Assembly (NCBI GenBank): GCA_022653215.1
Contig: JALCSJ010000077.1
Location: 1-9,810, forward strand
Direction of reading: 5' to 3'
DNA: 9,810 nt
From: Acidaminococcaceae bacterium
Lineage (GTDB): Bacteria; Bacillota; Negativicutes; Acidaminococcales; Acidaminococcaceae
Numbering within the stretch: position 1 is the stretch's first letter; each line of letters opens with the position of its first letter. Both the position numbers and the translations under genes were made by a program. Positions 4,783 to 9,810 of this stretch are shown in pieces. Under the pieces are notes generated by a model. It saw only the letters and a list, made by a program, of their open reading frames with translations. It was not told where the DNA came from and searched no databases.

Positions 4783-5778
4783 ATGATAAACAAATACTAT
4801 GACAAGGATTGTGATTTAAATTTACTGAAAGACAAAACCATAGCTATCATTGGCTATGGCAGCCAGGGTCATGCTCATGCCCAAAACTTAAAAGAGAGTG
4901 GCATGAAGGTTATTGTTGGCCTCAGACCAACTTCTGCCAGCTGCGCAGAAGCAACTAAAGCAGGACTGGAAGTTATGAGTACTGCTGAGGCAGCTAAGCA
5001 AGCAGATATAATCATGATGCTGGTTCCCGACGAATTGGCTCCTGCTGTATACGAAAAAGATATAGCACCCAATCTTAAACCCGGCAATATACTTATGTTT
5101 GCTCATGGCTTCAACATTCATTACGGACTGGTTACTCCACCTAAGGATATCGATGTTACTATGGTAGCACCCAAAGGACCCGGTCATACTGTGAGAAGTC
5201 AGTATATGGAAGGCCGTGGTGTGCCGTGCCTAATCGCTGTTCATCAGGATTATTCCGGGAAGGCCAAAGACTATGCTCTTGCTTATGCCAGCGGTATCGG
5301 GGCAGGTCGTGCCGGTATTTTGGAAACTACATACAAAGAAGAAACTGAAACAGATCTTTTTGGGGAACAGGCAGTATTGTGCGGCGGTGTTACAGAATTA
5401 ATGAAAGCTGGATTTGATACTTTGGTGGCCGCCGGTTATGAACCGGAAATGGCATATTTTGAGTGTATTCATGAGATGAAATTAATCGTGGATTTAATTA
5501 ACAGCGGCGGTTTTGCCCGTATGCGTTATTCTATCTCCAATACAGCAGAATATGGTGATTACCGTACCGGTAAGAGAATAATCACTCAGGAAACCCGCAA
5601 GGAAATGAAGAAGGTACTTGATGAAATTCAAGACGGTACTTTTGCCAGTGAGTTTGTCCAAGAATTCAGTGCTGGTCGCAAAGCCAGATTTACTGCTACC
5701 AAGAAAATGGAAGCTAATCATCCTTTGGAAAAAGTTGGTAAAGAATTACGGGAAATGATGAGCTGGTTAAAGAAATAA
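4783..5778 (+). CDS. ilvC: Ketol-acid reductoisomerase
   Basis: This class I enzyme of 331 residues catalyses the NADPH- and Mg2+-dependent isomeroreduction of acetolactate (or acetohydroxybutyrate) in valine, leucine and isoleucine synthesis, in the cytoplasm. The N-terminal Rossmann domain has GYGSQGHAHAQNL (24-36). The cofactor loop GLRPTSAS (46-53) offers R48, S51 and S53 for the 2'-phosphate, which suggests NADPH. Active-site features are H108 in FAHGFNIHYG, GPGHTVRSQY (132-141), metal ligands D191 and E195 in DLFGE, and E227 and E231 in ECIHE. Length and motifs are complete. An AAGGAG site lies nine bases before the ATG. Other ilv/leu genes are not adjacent in this window, so the gene seems to be a single-gene unit controlled by its attenuator leader. 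The gene after it has its own promoter. Confidence 0.98.
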   Translation: MINKYYDKDCDLNLLKDKTIAIIGYGSQGHAHAQNLKESGMKVIVGLRPTSASCAEATKAGLEVMSTAEAAKQADIIMMLVPDELAPAVYEKDIAPNLKPGNILMFAHGFNIHYGLVTPPKDIDVTMVAPKGPGHTVRSQYMEGRGVPCLIAVHQDYSGKAKDYALAYASGIGAGRAGILETTYKEETETDLFGEQAVLCGGVTELMKAGFDTLVAAGYEPEMAYFECIHEMKLIVDLINSGGFARMRYSISNTAEYGDYRTGKRIITQETRKEMKKVLDEIQDGTFASEFVQEFSAGRKARFTATKKMEANHPLEKVGKELREMMSWLKK

Positions 5779-5787
5779 TATTTATGC

Positions 5788-5816
5788 TTTACAAACTTTT
5801 CATAAAGCAGTATAAT
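5788..5816 (+). promoter_or_regulatory. Promoter of the amino-acid-binding protein gene, overlapping a hairpin
   Basis: TTTACA (5788-5793), a 17-base spacer and TATAAT (5811-5816) make a strong sigma-A-type promoter ten bases after the ilvC stop. TGCTTTA (5785-5791) and TAAAGCA (5803-5809) form an inverted repeat across the -35 and spacer, either an operator or a weak 3' hairpin for ilvC; no U-run follows. Confidence 0.75.
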
Positions 5817-5872
5817 TATGCAAACATATCTCATAAATATACTGTGAGGAAATATCTGAGGGGGTATTTTAA

Positions 5873-6649
5873 ATGAAAAAATTTGTATTGTTTGTTGTCA
5901 GTGTTTTGTTGGTAAGTTTATGTCTGGGGTGTGGCAGTACAAAAAAAGAAGCAGCGCCTGCCAAAAAAGAATTGATTGTAGGGACAGAACCGGCTTTCGC
6001 ACCTTTTGAATTTCAAAAGGCAGGTTCCAGTGAGTTTACGGGTTTTGATATTGAACTCATTCAAGCTATGGCTAAAAAAATGGGCTATGAAAAATGTACT
6101 ATTCGTAACATGGGGTTTGATGCTCTGATTCCTGCTCTGGAAGCCAAAAATATTGATGTAGCTATTGCCGGAATGACCATTACCGAAGATAGAAAGAAAA
6201 AGGTAAACTTCAGTAAGCCATATTACAAATCAGGACTTTCTATTGTCGTAGATAAAAATAATACTACGATTAAAGATGTGAAAGATTTGGTAGGGAAGAA
6301 GATTGCCGTGCAAATTGGTACTACCGGTGCCATAGAAGCTGCCAAGATAAAGGATGCAGTGATTACTTCTTTTAATACTAATAATGAGGCATGCCTGGAA
6401 TTAAAGAATAAAGCTGTTGATGCAGTAATCGGAGATAAGCCTGTAGAAGAATATTTCCTGCAACAAAGCGGCAAAAATGTCTATGCTAAAATTGTAGGCA
6501 AAACATTGACTTCTGAGGACTACGGTATTGCTACCGCTAAAAAGAATGCAGCATTGGCCAAGGAATTGGATAAGGCTTTGGAAGCTCTGCAAAAAGACGG
6601 TACTTATGATACTCTTTATAAGAAGTGGTTTGGCACAACTGCTAAATAA
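5873..6649 (+). CDS. Polar amino-acid ABC transporter substrate-binding lipoprotein (family 3)
   Basis: The 258-residue protein starts with a lipoprotein signal: MKK, a hydrophobic stretch (4-18) and cleavage before C20 in CLGC, so it is probably lipid-anchored outside the cytoplasmic membrane. A short Lys/Ala/Pro linker follows. The mature part is a family 3 periplasmic-binding fold. The signature GFDIELIQAMAKKMG (57-71) is clear. R107 in ITEDRKK should bind the ligand alpha-carboxylate, GTTGAIEA (149-156) contributes to the pocket, and D188 in VIGDKP should bind the alpha-amino group. The ligand is thus an amino acid, but which one cannot be told. GAGGGGG lies before the ATG. It has its own promoter and terminator, and no permease or ATPase gene is adjacent, so it must serve a transporter encoded elsewhere or act as a lone receptor. 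Placement after ilvC hints at, but does not show, a link to branched-chain metabolism. Confidence 0.93.
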   Translation: MKKFVLFVVSVLLVSLCLGCGSTKKEAAPAKKELIVGTEPAFAPFEFQKAGSSEFTGFDIELIQAMAKKMGYEKCTIRNMGFDALIPALEAKNIDVAIAGMTITEDRKKKVNFSKPYYKSGLSIVVDKNNTTIKDVKDLVGKKIAVQIGTTGAIEAAKIKDAVITSFNTNNEACLELKNKAVDAVIGDKPVEEYFLQQSGKNVYAKIVGKTLTSEDYGIATAKKNAALAKELDKALEALQKDGTYDTLYKKWFGTTAK

Positions 6650-6687
6650 AATATTATAGAAGTTTAGAACTGTAAGACAATAATGAG

Positions 6688-6728
6688 AAACCGAGAGAAG
6701 ACAATATACTTCTCTCGGTTTTTGTTTT
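6688..6728 (+). terminator. Intrinsic terminator after the binding-protein gene
   Basis: AAACCGAGAGAAG (6688-6700) and CTTCTCTCGGTTT (6709-6721) form a perfect 13-base stem with loop ACAATATA, followed by a T-rich tail (TTGTTTTT). It separates the binding-protein gene from the ABC-F gene. Confidence 0.93.
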
Positions 6729-6737
6729 TAGGTATTT

Positions 6738-6766
6738 TTGGACTTTCCGGGAAAATATGGTATAAT
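6738..6766 (+). promoter_or_regulatory. Promoter of the ABC-F gene
   Basis: TTGGAC (6738-6743), 17 bases, TATAAT (6761-6766) with TGG just upstream of the -10. The predicted start near 6773 gives a short leader of about 24 bases ending in GAGGAG before the ATG, so no attenuation peptide of the kind seen with some resistance ABC-F genes fits here. Confidence 0.85.
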
Positions 6767-6796
6767 GAGCCCATTATGTTTTAGAGGAGAAGAACA

Positions 6797-8440
6797 ATGA
6801 TTTTAACCCAAAATTTGACCCACCGCTTTGGAAAGCGCGTGTTGTTTGAAGATGTTAATCTGAAATTTACAGAAGGCAATTGCTACGGCATAATCGGAGC
6901 CAATGGTGCGGGAAAATCAACTTTCCTGAAAATGGTAGCAGGGGAACGGGAAGCCAGCGACGGCAAAATTATTATTGACCAGGGACAGCGTCTTTCCATG
7001 CTGAAACAGGATCAGTTTGCCTATGATAAATATCAGGTACTTAAAACTGTTATCATGGGTAACAAAAAACTATATGATATTATGGAAGAAAAAGATGCTA
7101 TTTATGCAAAACCTGATTTCAGTGATGCAGATGGTATCAAAGTTTCTCAGTTAGAAAGTGAATTTGCGGAATTAAACGGCTGGGATGCAGAGACGGAAGC
7201 AGCTCAGCTGCTGTCCGGATTGGGCATTCTTCCTGAACTGCATGAGAAATTAATGAGTGAACTGAGCCCTAAGCAAAAGGTGAGAGTCCTTTTAGCACAA
7301 GCTTTGTTCGGCACACCGGATATTTTGCTTTTGGATGAACCTACTAATAACCTGGACTATGATTCTGTGGCCTGGCTGGAAAACTTTTTAAACAACTTTC
7401 CTAATATTGTTTTGGTAGTTTCCCATGATAGATATTTCTTAAATCAGGTCTGCAATCATATTGTGGATTTCGATTATGGTACGGCAAAAATTTATTCCGG
7501 TAATTATGATTTCTGGCAGGAATCCAGTACTCTTGCTTTGCAAATGGCCAGAGATGCCAACAAGAAAAAGGAAGAGAAGATTAAAGAACTTCAGGAATTT
7601 GTTCAGAGATTCAGTGCCAATGCTTCTAAATCCAAGCAGGCTACTTCCCGTAAAAAGCTTTTGGACAAAATTGAACTGGATGACATAAAACCATCCAGCA
7701 GACGCTACCCCTATATTCACTTTAAACCCAGCAGAGAAGCAGGGGACGATATATTAACAGTCAGCAATTTAAATAAAACTGTTAATGGTGTTCAGCAATT
7801 GAAAGATATCTCTTTTACACTGAATAAAGGCGACAAGGTAGCTTTAATAGGGGGCAATGGTATTGCGCAAACTGCTTTAATGGATATTTTAAGCGGTGTA
7901 ACTGAAGCTGACAGCGGTGAATTTAAATGGGGCGTCACAACTATACAAGGGTATTTTCCCAAAGATAATACCAAGTTCTTCCAAAAGGAAGAAAACTTAG
8001 TAGATTGGCTGCGTCCTTATTCTCAAAACCAGGAAGAAAGTTACCTTCGTGGTTTCTTAGGGAGAATGTTGTTTTCCGGAGAAGAAACTCAGAAGATGGC
8101 AACTGTTTTAAGCGGCGGTGAAAAGGTCCGCAGCATGTTTGCCAGATTAATGCTGCAGGAACCTAATGTATTGATGTTTGATGATCCTACCAACCATTTG
8201 GATTTGGAATCTATTACGGCTTTAAACAAAGGTCTAATAGCTTTTCCCGGCACTATTTTACTCCGTTCCAATGACCATGAGCTTTTGTCTACGGTTTGTA
8301 ACAGAGTCATAGAAATAACACCTACCGGGTTTATTGATAGAACCTATACTTATGATGAATACTTAGTTCATCCCGAAATCAAAGAATTACGGCAAAAAAT
8401 GGGTGCTATTATTGAAGAAAGCAGTTATTTGGGCGAGTAA
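6797..8440 (+). CDS. ABC-F family ATPase, YkpA/YbiT-like, with asymmetric ATP sites
   Basis: This 547-residue soluble protein has two ABC domains and no membrane segment. NBD1 has Walker A GANGAGKS (34-41), a variant signature LSPKQ (156-160), Walker B LLLDE (177-181) and H210 in SHD. A charged linker (about 245-318), with KKKEEKIKEL and SANASKSKQATSRKKLL, is the ABC-F interdomain arm that enters the ribosome near the P-site tRNA in characterised members. NBD2 has a degenerate P-loop GGNGIAQT (352-359, Gln358 for Lys), an intact LSGGE (438-442), Walker B ending D462-D463 (Asp for the catalytic Glu) and N492 replacing the switch His in SND. Overall sequence resembles B. subtilis YkpA and E. 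coli YbiT from memory, so a translation-factor role is more likely than drug resistance. It has its own promoter and shares a terminator with the convergent dikinase gene. Confidence 0.93.
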   Translation: MILTQNLTHRFGKRVLFEDVNLKFTEGNCYGIIGANGAGKSTFLKMVAGEREASDGKIIIDQGQRLSMLKQDQFAYDKYQVLKTVIMGNKKLYDIMEEKDAIYAKPDFSDADGIKVSQLESEFAELNGWDAETEAAQLLSGLGILPELHEKLMSELSPKQKVRVLLAQALFGTPDILLLDEPTNNLDYDSVAWLENFLNNFPNIVLVVSHDRYFLNQVCNHIVDFDYGTAKIYSGNYDFWQESSTLALQMARDANKKKEEKIKELQEFVQRFSANASKSKQATSRKKLLDKIELDDIKPSSRRYPYIHFKPSREAGDDILTVSNLNKTVNGVQQLKDISFTLNKGDKVALIGGNGIAQTALMDILSGVTEADSGEFKWGVTTIQGYFPKDNTKFFQKEENLVDWLRPYSQNQEESYLRGFLGRMLFSGEETQKMATVLSGGEKVRSMFARLMLQEPNVLMFDDPTNHLDLESITALNKGLIAFPGTILLRSNDHELLSTVCNRVIEITPTGFIDRTYTYDEYLVHPEIKELRQKMGAIIEESSYLGE

Positions 8441-8462
8441 TGCCGATTTGAAAACAAACTAA

Positions 8463-8513
8463 AAAAAGGACTATAACATGATGACAAAAAGTCATTTTGC
8501 TATAGTCCTTTTT
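8463..8513. terminator. Bidirectional terminator between ABC-F and pyruvate phosphate dikinase genes
   Basis: AAAAAGGACTATA (8463-8475) and TATAGTCCTTTTT (8501-8513) form a 13-base stem. Inside, ATGAC/GTCAT forms a second small hairpin with an AAAAA loop. The A- and T-tracts at the ends give a U-run on either strand, so it can end both convergent transcripts. Confidence 0.9.
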
Positions 8514-8529
8514 AGTTTTACAAAACCAA

Positions 8530-9810
8530 TTACTGTTCTATCTGTTCTTTCTTCAAAGTAATGGCGGCCTGTGCTGCTGCCAGTCTAGCAATAGGAACTC
8601 TGAAAGGAGAGCAGGACACATAATCCAAACCTAGTTTCTGACAGAATGCTACGGAGCTGGGGTCACCGCCGTGTTCACCGCAGATACCGCATTTCAGCAA
8701 AGGATTGATACTACGGCCTTTCTTAACAGCCATTTCCATTAATTGACCAACACCATCTTGATCAAGTTTGGCAAAAGGATCAAATTCATAAATTCTATTA
8801 TCATAGTAATGACTTAAGAATTGCCCTGCATCATCACGGGAGAAACCGAAAGTCATCTGGGTCAGATCATTGGTGCCGAAGGAGAAGAAGTCCGCGTCTT
8901 TGGCGATTTCATCAGCAGTAAGAGCAGCTCTGGGAACTTCTATCATAGTACCTACTTTATAGTTCAAATAATATTTTTGTTCCTTCATAACTTCTTCTGC
9001 TTTTTCGATAACAATGTGTTTAATAAAGAGCAATTCTTTTCTGTCACCAATAAGAGGAATCATGATTTCCGGAACAATATCGTAATTGCATTCCTTCTTT
9101 ACGGCAATAGCTGCTTCAATAACAGCTCTGGTCTGCATTTTGCAAATTTCCGGATAAGTAACGCTTAAGCGGCAGCCACGTAAACCCATCATAGGATTGA
9201 ATTCATGCAGCTCGGCACAGCGCGCTTTTACTCGAGTATAGGTGAGCCCCATATCTTTGGCCAGTTGTTTAATCTCAGCATCTGTTTTAGGCAGGAACTC
9301 ATGCAGGGGAGGATCCAGATAACGAATGGTCATAGGACGGCCCTTTAAAGCTTTATACATTGCAATAAAATCATTCCTTTGATAAGGAATTAAATCTCTT
9401 AAAGCTTTTTCTCTTTGTTCAAGAGTGTCAGACAAAATCATCCGGCGGAATTTAGGAATACGTTCTGCATCAAAAAACATATGCTCAGTACGGCATAAAC
9501 CAATGCCTTCGGCCCCAAACTTAACAGCATTTTCTGTATCGGCAGGAGTATCCGCATTAGTACGTACCTGCATCTTTCTGTATTGGTCAGCCCAGCGCAT
9601 GATACGACCGAAATTACCGCTTACTTCAGCTTCTTGAGTAGCAAGGTCTCCATCGTAAATTATGCCGGTGGAACCGTCCAAGGAAATAAAATCACCCTCG
9701 TGATAAGTTTTGTCTTTCAGCTGAAACCATTTTTTATCTTCGTTAATTTTCATTTCTCCGCAGCCTGATACGCAGCAGGTACCCATGCCTCTTGCTACAA
9801 CAGCAGCATG
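8530..9810 (-). CDS. ppdK: Pyruvate, phosphate dikinase, C-terminal half (5' end beyond window)
   Basis: The frame is open to the right edge, so the ATG at 9786 is internal. Reading from 9810 gives HAAVVARGMG, where the first residue is the catalytic phosphohistidine of the swivelling domain. The visible 426 residues correspond to about the second half of a roughly 880-residue enzyme. If the first His is numbered 455 as in the Clostridium symbiosum enzyme, the other active-site residues fall on the known positions: R561 (LCRTEH), R617 (TIRYLDPP), E745 (MIEVPR), D769 (GTNDLTQ) and C831 (CGICGEHGG), so the PEP/pyruvate domain is intact. It interconverts PEP, AMP and PPi with pyruvate, ATP and Pi in the cytoplasm; in anaerobes it can serve glycolysis or gluconeogenesis. 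Upstream control is outside the window. Confidence 0.97.
   Translation of the reverse strand, partial: HAAVVARGMGTCCVSGCGEMKINEDKKWFQLKDKTYHEGDFISLDGSTGIIYDGDLATQEAEVSGNFGRIMRWADQYRKMQVRTNADTPADTENAVKFGAEGIGLCRTEHMFFDAERIPKFRRMILSDTLEQREKALRDLIPYQRNDFIAMYKALKGRPMTIRYLDPPLHEFLPKTDAEIKQLAKDMGLTYTRVKARCAELHEFNPMMGLRGCRLSVTYPEICKMQTRAVIEAAIAVKKECNYDIVPEIMIPLIGDRKELLFIKHIVIEKAEEVMKEQKYYLNYKVGTMIEVPRAALTADEIAKDADFFSFGTNDLTQMTFGFSRDDAGQFLSHYYDNRIYEFDPFAKLDQDGVGQLMEMAVKKGRSINPLLKCGICGEHGGDPSSVAFCQKLGLDYVSCSPFRVPIARLAAAQAAITLKKEQIEQ

Noticed and set aside
9583..9786. ATG at 9786 as the start of a short PEP-utilising protein
   Set aside because: The frame continues upstream to the window edge with the HAAVVARG phosphohistidine motif, so the ATG is internal to pyruvate phosphate dikinase.
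1..9810. CRISPR arrays, tRNA or rRNA genes, insertion sequences, att sites
   Set aside because: I saw no regular repeat-spacer pattern, no cloverleaf or CCA-ended candidates, and no transposase or integrase frame or terminal repeats.

Overview
The window is about 9.8 kb of AT-rich bacterial chromosome (roughly 40 % GC by eye) with strong AGGAGG-type ribosome binding sites, sigma-A-like promoters and U-tailed intrinsic terminators. The gene content points to a strict or near-strict anaerobe of the Firmicutes: a flavodiiron protein, an acyl-CoA dehydrogenase fused to an ETF-alpha C-terminal domain and a rubredoxin, an Rrf2 iron-sulfur-type regulator, pyruvate phosphate dikinase and a YkpA/YbiT-like ABC-F ATPase. 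A Negativicutes (Acidaminococcaceae/Veillonellaceae-like) host is my best guess. That is an inference from gene families and composition, not a placement by marker gene.

Region 1 (1-3650, minus strand) is an apparent operon running right to left: an Rrf2 regulator, the 636-aa acyl-CoA dehydrogenase/ETF-alpha/rubredoxin fusion, then a flavodiiron protein that runs off the left edge. A near-consensus promoter precedes the regulator and carries a dyad resembling an IscR type-1 site. A perfect 22-bp palindrome lies between regulator and fusion. Together these genes look like a self-contained electron path from acyl-CoA through FAD, FAD and a rubredoxin iron to a diiron O2 (or NO) reductase, under Fe-S-sensing control.

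Region 2 (3660-4080, minus strand) holds a small gene with its own promoter, ribosome binding site and terminator. Its 88-codon frame is interrupted by one in-frame UGA at codon 48 (Gly-Gly-UGA-Gly-Ala-Arg) and continues coherently to a TAA. A hairpin lies at a plausible SECIS distance. It is either a small, unassigned selenoprotein or a recently interrupted gene.

Region 3 (4150-5780, plus strand) is ilvC (ketol-acid reductoisomerase) behind a long leader. The leader has a promoter, an 89-codon leader reading frame with a dense Ile/Val/Leu tract, a first terminator inside that frame, and a second strong terminator just after its stop with a competing antiterminator pairing. This is the architecture of ribosome-mediated attenuation. 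I found no T-box sequence.

Region 4 (5788-8513, plus strand) has two independently promoted genes: a polar amino-acid-binding lipoprotein without adjacent permease or ATPase genes, and an ABC-F ATPase whose second ATP site is degenerate at several catalytic positions. Region 5 (8530-9810, minus strand) is the C-terminal half of pyruvate phosphate dikinase, cut by the window edge exactly at its catalytic histidine. It converges on the ABC-F gene across a shared bidirectional terminator.
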